Source: Cytidiella melzeri (Eukaryota; Basidiomycota; Agaricomycetes; Polyporales; Irpicaceae). From it: a DNA stretch of 64,000 nt. The position numbers and the translations under genes are program-made. Positions 11,201 to 21,984 of this stretch are shown here, in pieces (within the stretch, counting starts at the first letter, position 1; every line of letters starts with the position of its first letter). The notes beneath the pieces were generated by a model that had not been told where the DNA came from, searched no databases, and was given only the letters and a program-made list of their open reading frames with translations. The stretch covers positions 1 to 64,000 of the forward strand of contig JABYQR010000158.1 of assembly GCA_022592445.1 (NCBI GenBank), given 5' to 3'.

Positions 11201-12034
11201 GGTCTCAGGAGCGTCTGGTTTGAGATCAATCGAATGGTCCCAGGGCTGATGCTGGGGTAGCCGATTAGACTCTTCCTCAGAGAAGACTTTAGCGTGTCTA
11301 TGGTACTCTGATAGAACAATGTCTTTGAAGGAGCACTGAGCTTTAGCTTTGTTTGCTTCGGCAGCAAGCTTAGTAGAGTAGGTGAAGCCAGCCATACACC
11401 AGACTTTGTCAGTGGTGTCTTGGATAATACCGGCTTTGACCCACTGCCTACGTTCTTTGCGATTACCGTCAACCTTTGGAAAGGTTCGTCAGGAGATTCT
11501 TCCGAGCCGCTCAGAATTGTCATTTCTCCTTTTTCCCTGTTGACGGTAGGGTTTACGCGCTTGAGCCATGGTAGCCCAAGAATGACGGCTTCTGGACCTA
11601 AGTCCGTGACGAGAAACTCTGCCTTTTCCGTATGATCTCCGACTGTGAGTGTAAGGTGAACAAAGTGCGTTAATCCACCAGCTTTATTCTTAGTTCCGTC
11701 AATGTTATGCAATGAGATAACCCTTTTGAGCGGGTGCTGAATAATCTTATGCTTCTGACAAACTGGTGGCTGATGAATAAAGCAGTAGCTCCTGAATGGA
11801 TCATAGCAGGAACGCGAATGCTTCTATTCAGATTTCAACTAGTACATGTACACAGAAATGAGATGATAACTGATCTAGCAACAATATAGTACATGAGGAG
11901 ATAGTAGACAACGGGCATGGAGTAGACGTTGTACACGAGGAAGACGAGGCAGAAGACGAGGAGGACGACGAAGGAGACAGGGACAGGGTATCTGGGGGAC
12001 TCGCAGCTGCAGCTGTGTCACGAGTCCGCTTCAA
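8265..12034 (-). pseudogene. Pol of gypsy element B: PR-RT-RNaseH-IN-chromodomain, broken
   Basis: Read on the minus strand: Ser-rich linker and protease (12034-11170; HSGA instead of DSGA, and a one-base loss near 11757 shifts the frame); reverse transcriptase (11395-10160) with WGYHNV, FFGLTDSPATFQ and the catalytic VYLDDILIW; RNase H (from about 10330) with LEVDASGYATGG, interrupted by TAA at 10158-10160; integrase zinc-binding and catalytic core (9898-9282) with VGVDIITQLPP, cut by a TGA in the second catalytic block at about 9280; then TAYHPQRNGKVERKNQDI; and a chromodomain (about 8560-8410) with KLQFLVKWEGYSDGHNSWEP. The chromodomain would steer integration towards modified histones. 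At least three stops or frameshifts make this copy non-functional, although each segment remains well conserved. Confidence 0.88.
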
Positions 12035-13267
12035 AAAACCGCGTTGATTTTGGCTGCCATCTCATCCATTTGCTTCTTTTGGATGTCAAGCATGTCTTTG
12101 AGAGCCGCAATCTTAGCATCCTTTTCATTGGATGCGTCTTGCTTCGTCGGTGTAGTAGTCGACGAGGTCACGAGGTAGCAGCAACTTTTGTCCCTTAGGG
12201 ACGCCTTGGAGCCGTTTCAGGCAAACTGCCCCCCAGTGACCGGTGCCACCGCAGTGGTTGCAGACCGGTTATCGGGGTGCTTTGAGTCCCTCTTCTTGTG
12301 GTTCTCGGACCCACAAACCGAGCAGCGCTTGCTCATCTCCTTCTTCCATTTCTGGAAGATCTCCTGCTTGCCCAGACCTGCAAAGAGCGAGTCAAACGAG
12401 GCAGAGAAACGGGAGGCATCGATCTCCATAGCGTTGGGATCGCGGAACGCCTGCTGATGGGACTTGCCGTGCCCCGACAACTGTCCACCATGACCTTGCC
12501 GGTGCTGTTGCGGAGGTCGGCAAGTTGAGCATCGACCGCTTTGCATTGGTCTTTGAGTGGTCATAGGTGGCGGCGCGGGTTTGAAAGTACGAGACACGTT
12601 GCAAGTACTCGGTGCTCAAGCTCGACTTGAGCGGTCAAAGAGGTCCTGCTGGCTCCAGCCAGTGCGAGGGGCCCATGTCTCAAACTCGGAGATGTGGGCG
12701 GCGAAGGTCTTGTTGCCTTGCTTCATGTTGGCGACTTTCGTCTTGGCCTCCATGACAGATCTATAGGCTCGAATTTGGCTTGAAAGCCTCAATAAACGTG
12801 TCCCAGTCATTTCCAAATGCTGGTTTGCTATTGGCTAACTCCTCGATGTGAGGGCGAGCCCAATCAGCAGCGTCTCCTGCATGAAGGACAGGCGCTTGTG
12901 ATGAGTTTTGAGGATCAAAGATCCTCGCGCCGTTATTGTCCACCCGGACCTGGCCTTGCGCGTCTTGCTGGAAGAACACTTTTCCTTGATTTTGCGCCCA
13001 TACTATGAACGTGTGGCGGAAGAGCCGGGCTTCCGACGAGGTTTTCCCCTTGAAGGAGACTGGTTTCTCGACGATGCTTCTTTCCCGAGAAACGTGGGTA
13101 GCAGCAGCAACCGCCGGTGCCTGTGCAGCTGCAAGTGCAGCCACCTGATTGGTAAGATCAACCATCCTTTGTGTCAGGACGCCCAACATATTTAAGACGT
13201 CTTGCTGGCTCAGGTTGGCAACTGGGGCAGCTGGAGCAGCAGGGGCAGCGGGCTGGTTGGGATCCAT
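12028..13267 (-). pseudogene. Gag of gypsy element B, several frameshifts
   Basis: Starts at ATG 13267 (MDPNQPAAP) and runs intact through LTQRMVDLTNQVAALAAAQA, showing what element A lost at 5214. The frame breaks near 12770, again near 12610 and 12500, and again in the zinc knuckle (HPDNRS... replaces the CCHC residues seen in A because one base is missing near 12270). As in A, the frame ends in a T6 run followed by TGA, overlapping pol. Confidence 0.8.
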
Positions 13268-13512
13268 GTTTTCTTTGGTGATAAGGAGAAGATTGTCTTT
13301 GTTCGGAGTCTGGTGGTGCTCAGAGTAGTATTTGCTGTTGACCGCTTCTGTTGGGTCTGCCTGAGTGTACCGATTTGGGCACGGTTGTTCGTCACACTCG
13401 TAGAATATGCCTTTGTAGAAGTGGTCGTCTGTGACCGTGCTCGAATTGAAGAAGTGTATGTAATTGTAGCAGGGAGGCTAGACAACGTGATGGGCAAAAA
13501 ACCATGGATTGT

Positions 13513-14240
13513 CTAAATCCACTCGAAGTAGCTATCACTATTGACTACGTTAAGTTGTGCTAAAACTCTATTGTAGTTTTTACAAAGCTGCTTGAAGGAA
13601 ACTTTCCAAATTGCTTTGCAACCCCAGTCCAGGAGCTGCCACTCGCAGTCTGCTGTGACGGGCGCGAGATCGTCGACTCGGTTGAGGAAACGATTAACCT
13701 TGTTGACAAGGTGAAGCAGCGCGTGACGGTGGTCGGGGTTGGTGCGGTTTAGGAGTTCTTCAAGCTCTTTGAGAGCTTGCAAGCGAGTGCGGACGGCGGT
13801 GAGTTTTGGTCTGAAGATACCAACAAGATCTACTGGTGACAACTTTTTAAAGTCGATGAGTACCGGCTTGGGTGCTGCGGGGGCGGGAGTTGGTGCAGAG
13901 AGCTTTGCTAGTCACTCTGCAAGAGTGAGTTTGTGGTTATGTTGCTCAGCTAAGGTGCGGTCACGCTCCTCAGCAGCTCGTTCTCCGTATGCTCGTGCAG
14001 AGGCGCGAAGTTGTCGGTTTTCCTCGTAAGAGGGGACGGTGAGGGTGATGCCTTTGACAGGCGGCTTCTTGGACACGTATTTGCGACGGTGACCAGGTCT
14101 TTGTCAGACCAGCGATGAGGTTGACCGCTCTTACGCTTTTCAGCGAGAGCGTCAAGGAAAGATGGTGGAAGACACCTCTTGAGCTGAGGCTCAGTAGTAG
14201 GGAGGGTCTTGGAGAAACGGGGGCACATGTCTTTAGGCAC
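13513..14240 (-). pseudogene. Upstream ORF of gypsy element B
   Basis: Same protein as the 242-codon frame of element A, split into 14240-13950 and 13842-13513 by a stop and frameshift around 13850-13950. The GTG codon at the presumed start is conserved (VPKD), followed by an ATG four codons on (MCPRF). Conservation of length, position and C-terminal end (NSDSYFEWI) in both copies supports a real family protein of unknown role. Confidence 0.6.
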
Positions 14241-14386
14241 TAAGCAACGCGCAGGGGGTAGAAACGGACAACGTAGGTGTAGCTCAACGGTATGAGAAGA
14301 CCGGAGACGTACTCGTCAAACAGGAATAAACTTTTTTAAACGGTGGGAATGGGGGAACCCAGGGTTTGACAACGATCTCGACCTAA

Positions 14387-15143
14387 TGTCACGGAGACGG
14401 AGCTCAACGTAGCAACTAGGGACACGGAGTGGAAGACAATGACGAGGTGGTGGCAGGCGTATAGCACAATTCTCTCACCAACTATAAACCTTATGCAGGT
14501 ATCTAGCCCAGTAAGGACCAAGTTAGATTAATACTACCCGCTATGTAGTACAAGAGGGGATTTGCTTACCTAGCCCAGTAAAGACCAAGAGGTCGAGATG
14601 GGGGCTAGGAGCGTACATGCAGCAGTATATATAGACTTCAGGGACCTGCGCACAGACCATGTTGAAGGCAGGCTTTGCAAGAAGCTGTGTGAACGAAGAA
14701 CAAAAGAACTACCTAAAGGAGAACAATAGCTATTGTCTAGACCTTGCCAAGAACTCTACTCGTGAGAGAATCTATCTAAAAGGAGACCAACTATTGTATT
14801 CCATTCCCACACCTGTGAGAACATCCTTCCATAAAGAGAACAATAGGGAAAGGACAATAAGGAGCCCATGTGGACAGTATCTATGACGTCAAACCCTAGC
14901 TATGGGCTGAGCCATGTGCTTGTAGCCATGTGGTCTTACTTAAGCTAAGTCACATGCCAGTGTGACGTAGTAGCAAGTAATGTGACCGTGTGGAGCGTCT
15001 AAGCCACGTGATACGGGCGCTTAATAGACGTGAAAAGGGAGTTTATGCAGAGAAGGTTGCAACTGAGCTGCAGCCCGGAGTTTTACAGATAAAAACAAGA
15101 GGTAAATTGCGAAAATTAAGGGCTAGTCAGGCCATCCATGACA
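14387..15143 (-). repeat. 5' LTR of gypsy element B (copy 5)
   Basis: Plus-strand ends are TGTCACGGAGACGGAGCTCA and GGCCATCCATGACA. The internal leader begins (minus strand) TTAGGTCGAGATCGTTGTC, the same as in element A after 4019. It differs at many sites from the 3' LTR at 7340-8099, so the insertion is not very recent, in line with the broken genes. Confidence 0.88.
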
Positions 15144-17104
15144 GAGCCCCATCTCTGTATCATTAGGTCAAGATTGTTGTTTAAACCCTAGGTCCCCCAT
15201 GCCCACCGTTTCAAAACATTTATTCCTGTTTGACGAGGACGTCTCCGGTCCAGCGAGGCCAATGCCAAAAACGTGGCCAGTGCTCAAGAGCGAGCACAAG
15301 GCCGAAGAAGATCCATTGCAGGCCCAAAAGGGCAACCCTGACAAACCCAAGTCGGTGGGTCGGACATTCACCAAATTCTGAGATGGGCAGTAAGGCAAAA
15401 AAGTGCCTGCCCAACCATTGTCGACCAAGACCACCACCTCGAAGGTGGCTGCACACGAGGGGAAACCCTCAGCAGTCACCAGAGTTCTCACAGATGCAAT
15501 GGAGGAACAGCAACAGCTGAAAGCCCCACACGCGCAAGCGCAGGAACCTCCCAGTGAGGATGAGGCAACTCCCCCTCCGCTGATGAGCCCATTCAGTAGC
15601 ACCATAGATAGACGTAGGGACCTTGTAACACCAAAAGGTGACCAATTGAAATCGGTGAAAAGCCAAACCAAACCAGTTTGAGAAGAGCAAAGGGCTGAAG
15701 GCCCGTTAAACCCAGAGCCCGCCAACGCGATGCTGCAAACCTACAAAGGTCTGAAGAACAGCAGAACCGCATGCAGAGAGTTGAGGCACGAGCGAAGACA
15801 ACAGGAGAAAAGGTTTCAGCGGGTTTAGGACTGGAACCACAATTTAATACGTGGCCTCCACAACATCTTTGAAGTATTCAACATGGATGTGCTCAATGCC
15901 GAGGTAAGCCGCCGCAAGGAAGCCAAAGAACATGTTGGGCAACCAACACCAGTAGAGGTACCCTAGAAGGGCCCAACTACAAAACTAGATGAAAACCCAG
16001 AGACAATAGGTGCTGAAGCAACCACTACTAGCGACAAAGAGGCGTGGTACACCAGTCCTGACAAACATGCTCGTTGAATGATGACTGAAGAAAAAGTAGT
16101 ACCTGCTTGTGCAGGGAAGGACCAAGCCACTTGACTTAGAGAGGCTGGCCTAGCAGCAAATGGGAACACAACCGTGGCGAGTGGCTCTGCACCAAGGGAA
16201 AGGTTGTCCCACACCAATCCTAGTTGCCACCAGGCTTGCACAACGAGGAGTCAGTGGCAAACTGGTGTGTCTGAGTTCCCAAGGGGTGGAGACAACGGTA
16301 GCAACAGCTCTGACTCGTACTCGCATGCAGGAATCCCAAGGGGTCCTCCCCCCGACCCCACATCACAAAGGGGAAGGGCAAGGAATCTCCCTCCCAGCAT
16401 ACCAACTAGAGGGGTCAACCCTCAATACTTTGTTTCCGCTCCAGCAGCGCAAAACATGGCCCAGCTGGTAACGGTGCAATCTGTATCCGCCTACAGAGCA
16501 GTACCTACCGCGACAGCGAGGCTGAACAACAACAGCAGGGAGTATATCCTCCGACAGCTCAAACAGATCATGGAGGTCGAGCTGGAGGACCTGCCACAGC
16601 TAAGCAAACAATTCAAGGCAACAGCCCCAGCTGCGTATGGCGGGGAAGACGACGTCAAAGTCTCTTGTCAATGGCTGAAGAACCTGGTGAGGTACTTCTG
16701 GATTACCAGGCTCGTGGGCATATCCAAAACTTACGCAAGAATCATGATGCTAGGGGAATCCCTCAAGGGAAACACCCTTACCTGGTACAACTCTGAAATC
16801 ATGGACCCGTTCAGTTATCGTGACAACTGGATGTTCACGAAAGTCATCATAGAGCTACATACGCGCTTCGTACACCAAGCAACTATACAAATTGCAACCA
16901 AAACGTACAAGTGAGTGCAGTACCAAGCCGGAAACGGCGTATCCGGACTATACTCAGACATGCTCAAGTACACCAAGCAGATGGTGGAAAATCCCAGTGA
17001 TTACCAGGGAACTACCGGAAGACATTTCTAGTGTTGATGCAACTCCAGCTATTAGCCGGCAGTAAACGGAGCCGAGCCGTATTCCATTGCAGGCTTTATG
17101 ATAA
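15144..17104 (+). mobile_element. Gypsy element C, 5' part with a different gag
   Basis: It opens with the last 19 bases of a family LTR (15144-15162) and about 80 bases of the leader shared with elements A and B (TTAGGTCAAGATTGTTG...). The coding part then diverges completely: no upstream ORF or gag of the A/B type is seen, and no protease or RT. A gag-like frame sits at 16174-16914. The solo LTR at 17105-17861 interrupts it, and the sequence seems to resume at 17867. It looks like a non-autonomous or recombinant relative using the family's cis signals. Confidence 0.6.
16174..16914 (+). pseudogene. Gag-like fragment of element C
   Basis: The frame is open for 246 codons. The C-terminal half has the look of a retrotransposon gag capsid domain: YGGEDDVKVSCQWLKNLVRY, GESLKGNTLTWYNSEIMD and RDNWMFTKVIIELHTRF match the usual layout (W...L...YF, then A..W, then F...L...F). 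It ends at TGA 16912-16914 without a zinc knuckle, and related coding sequence may continue in another frame to 17104. No LTR-to-LTR pol follows. Confidence 0.55.
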
Positions 17105-17861
17105 TGTCATGGATGGCCTTACTAGCCCTTAATTTTCGCAATTTACCTCTTGTTTTTATCTGTAAAACTCCGGGCTACAACCCAGTTTCAATTCTCTCTG
17201 CATAAACTCCTTTGCACGTCTATTAAGCGCCCGTATCACGTGGCTTAGACGCTCCACACGGTCACATTACTTGCTACTACGTCACACTGGCATGTGACTT
17301 AGCTTAAGTAAGACCACATGGCTACAAGCACATGGCTCAGCCCATAGCTAGGGTTTGACGTCATAGATACTGTCCACATGGGCTCCTTATTGTCCTTTCC
17401 CTATTGTTCTCTTTATGGAAGGATGTTCTCACAGGTGTGGGAATGGAATACAATAGTTGGTCTCCTTTTAGATAGATTCTCTCACGAGTAGAGTTCTTGG
17501 CAAGGTCTAGACAATAGCTATTGTTCTCCTTTAGGTAGTTCTTTTGTTCTTCGTTCACACAGCTTCTTGCAAAGCCTGCCTTCAACATGGTCTGTGCGCA
17601 GGTCCCTGAAGTCTATATATACTGCTGCATGTACGCTCCTAGCCCCCATCTCGACCTCTTGGTCTTTACTGGGCTAGGTAAGCAAATCCCCTCTGTACTA
17701 CATAGCTGGTAGTCAGAATACTAACTTGGTCTTTACTGGGCTAGACATCTGTATAAGATTTATAGCTGGTGAGAGTATTGTGCTTCACGCCTACCACCAC
17801 CACTTTGTTGTCATCCACTTTGTGTCCCTGTCTGCCGCGTCGAACCCTTGTCTCCGTGTCA
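17105..17861 (+). repeat. Solo LTR inserted in element C (copy 6)
   Basis: Complete LTR: starts TGTCATGGATGGCC, ends CTCCGTGTCA. Flanks are GATAA (17100-17104) and GATAG (17862-17866), a 5-bp target duplication with one mismatch. No polypurine tract precedes it, so it is not the 3' LTR of element C but a separate insertion that later lost its body. Confidence 0.75.
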
Positions 17862-18930
17862 GATAGCATCCGCAAGGCAATAGCGGGCTCAATTAGCGCT
17901 GGCTAATAACGTAAACAGCCAACTTCTCCCGGCCTGACCGGCTGGAGCAGCTAAAGTCGAACGTGTTAGCTCCTTCGCGCTCTCTCCATCGCTCTCCATG
18001 CCATCCTCACCCCCACCAACCACGAACCTGCATTTCTAGCCTTTCTTTCTCCTCCTTGTACCTTGTCGGTAGCAGGCTTGGCCTGAGGTAGTCCTCTACT
18101 TTGGCTTTCAACAATATTGTTGTGGCACCTGCTCCCTTGTATTTTGGCTGGCCTTTCCTTCTCCATTGGTTGCAGGCTTGGCCTGAGGTGGTCCCCACTC
18201 TGGCTTTCGACATCATTTGGCCCCTGAACGTCCTCACTCGAACCTATGTCTGTGTCAGACCTGCGTATCAAGGATCCACTCAAACAATTGTTAGATTGTT
18301 TGTGTGTAGCTTGTTCAGTCAGATTCTGCAGTCTTGCTTTGCAACCAACCCTTGCAACCACCGCCACAATGCTACCAGTTCACCTTGCCATTTTCTTGTC
18401 CTTAGACTGCCGTGTAGTGGTCTTCCACTTGCAGACCCTGTGAGTTACTTTTGGCCTTCCACTATACCATGCATACCTTGCCCATAGCACCCTTCTGGCA
18501 TTCTATTTCCCTATTTGTACTTTGCCGCCGGCAGGCTTGGCCTGAAGCAGTCTTGCACCCTGGCTTTATACAAGCTCCTTAATGACCAGACAATGCAAGT
18601 AGCCTGCATTCGTGTGGATGCCACCTACAAAGACAGCACCAGTGAGTTCCTTTTTGACCAGTAATTTGTTCGCACACTCAAACGTACAGGATTCTACTAT
18701 AATCGCTCAGTAACTGTTACGATACGCACAAAATGCGCTGCCCTCATGTTTACCTGCCCAGAGTTTCCCCTTTCTCAATGATTAATTCACCAGCTCCCTC
18801 GCCTCGTCCAGAATCATCTAACGCCTGATTGTACAGATGTAAGAGTATCAATTAAAATCAATTTCCTCTGATTGTAAGCAATGACGAGGCGTGCGCAATA
18901 ACACTATGACCTTACCAATTGGTTTTTGAC
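17862..18930. other. Region without a supported gene
   Basis: Short frames on both strands carry no recognisable domain. The start may continue element C after the solo LTR. The stretch also holds three dispersed copies of a roughly 37-bp motif (listed separately). Confidence 0.45.
18072..18567 (+). repeat. Three dispersed copies of a 37-bp motif
   Basis: Copies at 18072-18109, 18172-18208 and 18531-18567 share GCAGGCTTGGCCTGA, then a variable stretch, then CTGGCTTT. The first two are about 100 bp apart and the third about 360 bp on. Each is preceded by a similar T/C-rich segment. The role is unknown; it may be a decayed tandem repeat. Confidence 0.6.
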
Positions 18931-18982
18931 CAATCTAGTATGCATGTGACCCCTCCCCCGCCCTAGTTGTCGTGCGTGATGG

Positions 18983-19306
18983 TGTAGAAGACGAGGATCT
19001 CGTCGTTGCGCCTGGTGTCTCAGAAAGCGGCGATCTTGTTCCTACGCTTGGTGAGCCTGAAGGTGGGGAAACTGTCATCGCGCTTGATCGTCCAGAAGAC
19101 AAAAACATTGTTGTTGCGTGTGATGGTTCAAAGGGTGGCAAACTTGTCCCTCTGTTTGGTGGTCCGGAAAATGGAGAAAGTGTCTTTGTGCTCAGTGGTC
19201 CAGAGGACAAAGATCTTGTTGTTGCGCATGGTGTTCTAGAAGGCGGCAAACCCGTCCCTACGCTCGGTGGTCTGGAAGGCGCAAAAACTGTTGCCGCTTG
19301 TGGTAT
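18983..19306. repeat. 36-bp minisatellite with a 108-bp higher-order unit
   Basis: Both strands are open across the array. Read either way, the translation repeats every 12 residues (plus strand DLVVAPGVSESG, DLVPTLGEPEGG, ETVIALDRPEDK, NIVVACDGSKGG and so on), giving about nine units. Every third unit is most alike, so the array has a 108-bp super-period of about three copies. The plus-strand frame runs 18972-19346 and the minus-strand frame 18935-19339 (Ser/Thr/Pro-rich). No flanking domain tells which strand, if any, is coding. Confidence 0.7.
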
Positions 19307-19812
19307 TCCATTCCCTATATTCGGTTGTGCTCCAATCAATGGCTGAGAGTGCGGTCAAGAAATGCACGTGTGTTTATATTGAAGTCCTCACAGTGCCATG
19401 ATCATCTCTACAGAGCAAAAAGGTCAATTAGCAGTTGTCTTTACAAGCCTTAAAGAACTAGGAACTTGCAGGTCCTTGAACAAAAATGCGTCAAGCACAT
19501 GTGAAAGGCTGAAGATGTAAGTGTTGGCTTATAGACTTCACGCACACGAGACGGAGTTTTACCAAATGTACTCGGATCCGACGTATGCACAATAGTGAAG
19601 AATAAAAGTGTCCTTGTAAACTATGCGGGGCTGCCTTATATGGCAGCCACCGCCTCAGAACTGTATAACACCTATATTGGGCAGTCCCAACTGCCCAAGT
19701 TCCCACGCTATGTGCCATCCAATAAGAGCCATTGGAGGCACCCTTACACACGCCCCCTAGACAAAGTCCATAGGACGTAGGCGGACATAGGGTGCCATCT
19801 GGTCGTCCCATG

Positions 19813-21675
19813 TCAAAACCGCGCTGGGCTTTTTTCCCCCTCACCCGAGTCCCCTGCTACCCCTCGCACCTCCCCATCTTCCATCACACTATTCTCCGGA
19901 TTGCCTGTGGTCAGTCCTTGAGGAAGCACTGCTTCCTGAACCCCTTTGACTTCCATGGCTGCCATCGTTGGTTCCGGGGTTGGTACTGGGTTCCTCCGCA
20001 CACTGTGTCGTTCGCGGTGTGCTCTACCCTTTGGCGCACGGTAAGACGCCCATAAAGGGCGGGGCGCCGCGCTACTCAGCTCATGTTCCACGACAGAACG
20101 GAATGCACTTTTCTTCTTGTTGGCCGAGGCCACCAGCTCACCAAAGAACTGTAGCGCGAGCTTGTTGCAGGGTTGTCGAGATATTTCTCAAATACGACTG
20201 ACTTCGTCGGCGGTGGTGGGTCTCCTCCAAGGTATCCGAGTAACTGCGCCGGGAATTGCAAACTCAGCCATGTGCAGTCTTGACAGGTCCATGGACCTCA
20301 CAACCTCATGGTGAGTGAGGACTAACACCCTTCAGGGTGTCCACACATTAGCAGGTGTCAACGACACCCCTGATTCTGGTTGAACTGGTTTGAGCACGTT
20401 ATCGTCCAACGGTCCCCCCCTGCTTGTGGGGTCCAGGGCACATACGTAGGATAGCCCGGGAATCCACGTGGGTATGCAAGCACCTCAGGCGCAGTTCACC
20501 GAGACCCAGTGATTGGGTTCATGCCGCTCCATGCGCTAGGGGCAGGAGGGCGTGGGGGAAATGGGAGGGATAGGTCAATCACAACCTCGTATACAATGCA
20601 AAACTTCCCTGGAAAGGAAGTCATCAGTGGGATCACATTCCCTTGCGCGTCACGCTCAGGAAGGTAATTGTTCATGACCGTGGCAGGGTAATATTGCTCT
20701 GGGGAAGCCATTGCCTGAGGCCCAAGGCCGGCAAGCACAGGCGCGGGGTGTTCACTGAATGATGCTGGGCCCATGCTCGTAGTCGCAGTTGGCCATCCGG
20801 ACGCCTGCCATTCCCCTAGTTGTTCCTGCAGAGGTCGAGCCGCCTCTTGCGCCTTTCCTTTCCCTCGACCGTCTGGCGAGGGCGATTCCGGATGCAAAGA
20901 CCTGCTTTCGCTTCGGGTGATCCAACAACGACCCTCAGCCAACATTTTACGCTGCAGAGCCTTGCATTCCGCTTCCGGGTTCGAGAAGCCGTACTCATCG
21001 TCTGAGGGAGTATCGTATCCACTTGCCATGACTCCGGCGTTGGTTTGTGGTGGGATGGAGATACGGTCCTCCAGAGGTGTAGCCACACCCTCACTCTGTG
21101 GCCGGGCCAAACCTTCCGCTCGAGACATGGAAATCCAACTTTCCAGGGGATGCGTTGCACCCGAGGACCCGCCTTGAGCCCTCAACCGCTTGATCTCCTT
21201 TTCGAGATTGGCAATTGTGGCCTCTTGGTCTGCAATCGTTTGCTCGAGCTTGACAATACACCCCAAATTGCGGTTTCCCTGCAACCAAGACGAGCTGCGC
21301 CTCCGTGACCGTGATCGCAAATGGTGGCAACCACCTGCAGACCGGATGTCCTTGAGCTCCTCCGGTCCCACCCAGCCGCGTTGCGAGTGAAGAAATCGTT
21401 GCCAGTATTCCTCCTCGTCTTAAAGCGCGTATGTAGAGAAAGAGTCCTTCCTGGATTGAGCGTGGTGTGCAAGCCATTCTCCGCACGGCCCACACTCCTT
21501 GGTGTGTAGAACCACGCACGGCTCACTTGCACACATCCACAATGGGGATATCGTTCGCCATTGCTTGGATGAGTTTGGTTGTCGGGGTTGACGGTTGTCC
21601 TCGGTCAACTGCGAAGGGGACCGTGAACGGTCCTGAGTGCGTTGCGTGGACGTCCTGGCTGTGCTGTGAGACATG
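19813..21675 (-). pseudogene. Gag-like gene of an unassigned retroelement (E)
   Basis: On the minus strand an ATG at 21675 (MSHSTARTSTQRTQDRS) opens a Ser/Arg-rich head, followed after frame changes by a 291-codon frame (21371-20496) with a coiled coil (KLEQTIADQEATIANLEKEI, about residues 42-65) and a Pro/Gly-rich tail. Related fragments continue to 19813 in other frames. Arg-rich head, coiled coil and low-complexity tail are compatible with a gypsy gag, but no zinc knuckle or protease follows. It lies downstream of pol D, so it is not D's own gag in normal order. A broken host gene is the alternative. Confidence 0.4.
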
Positions 21676-21734
21676 ATATGAGGGCTATAAGACCTGGGCA
21701 GGGTAGTTAAGTGAAAGAGGTGATGAGGAGAGTG

Positions 21735-21793
21735 GTGGTAGGAGGAGAGAGAGAAAGGAGGGGAGAGAGAGAGAGAGAGAAAGAGAGAGGAAT
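21735..21793. repeat. GA/CT microsatellite
   Basis: A purine run of mostly GA dinucleotides (longest uninterrupted GAGAGA stretch about 21765-21783) lies 60 bp upstream of the minus-strand ATG at 21675, in the leader of the gag-like frame. Confidence 0.8.
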
Positions 21794-21984
21794 AAAATGA
21801 AAATTTACGAAAATAGTCCATGATTGCTGTATAGGCGCTCATTCTGAGTCAATGGCAATTGTTCGTGGGCGCCTAACGTAATCTACTAGCTACGGATGAT
21901 CCAATCTATGATTTTCGTGGTGTTCACTAATCTAATCTACTTGTCCATTGGGTATCCATTTGTTGCAGCAGGGTGTATTGCGAC

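Larger units (their letters stand above)
7340..15143 (-). mobile_element. Gypsy element B, full-length chromovirus with degenerate genes
   Basis: Both LTRs are present in the same (minus) orientation: 5' LTR 14387-15143 and 3' LTR 7340-8099. Between them, read on the minus strand, come a leader, an upstream ORF, gag, protease, reverse transcriptase, RNase H, integrase and a C-terminal chromodomain, the layout of a Ty3/gypsy chromovirus. A purine-rich tract adjoins the 3' LTR. Each coding segment carries frameshifts or stops, so the copy is dead. The outer flanks (AAGAA before 7340, GAGCC after 15143) do not match, so there is no target duplication; on the right it abuts the last 19 bases of another family LTR (15144-15162). 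Confidence 0.88.

Noticed and set aside
14659..14886. 75-codon frame (MLKAGFARS...) repeated at 7615, 17361 and 62891
   Set aside because: It is antisense inside the LTR and is shared only because the LTR copies are similar; no domain and no start or stop conservation beyond that.
3303..15143. Large inverted repeat as a palindrome or amplification structure
   Set aside because: Explained by two copies of one gypsy family in opposite orientation, with different lesions in each.
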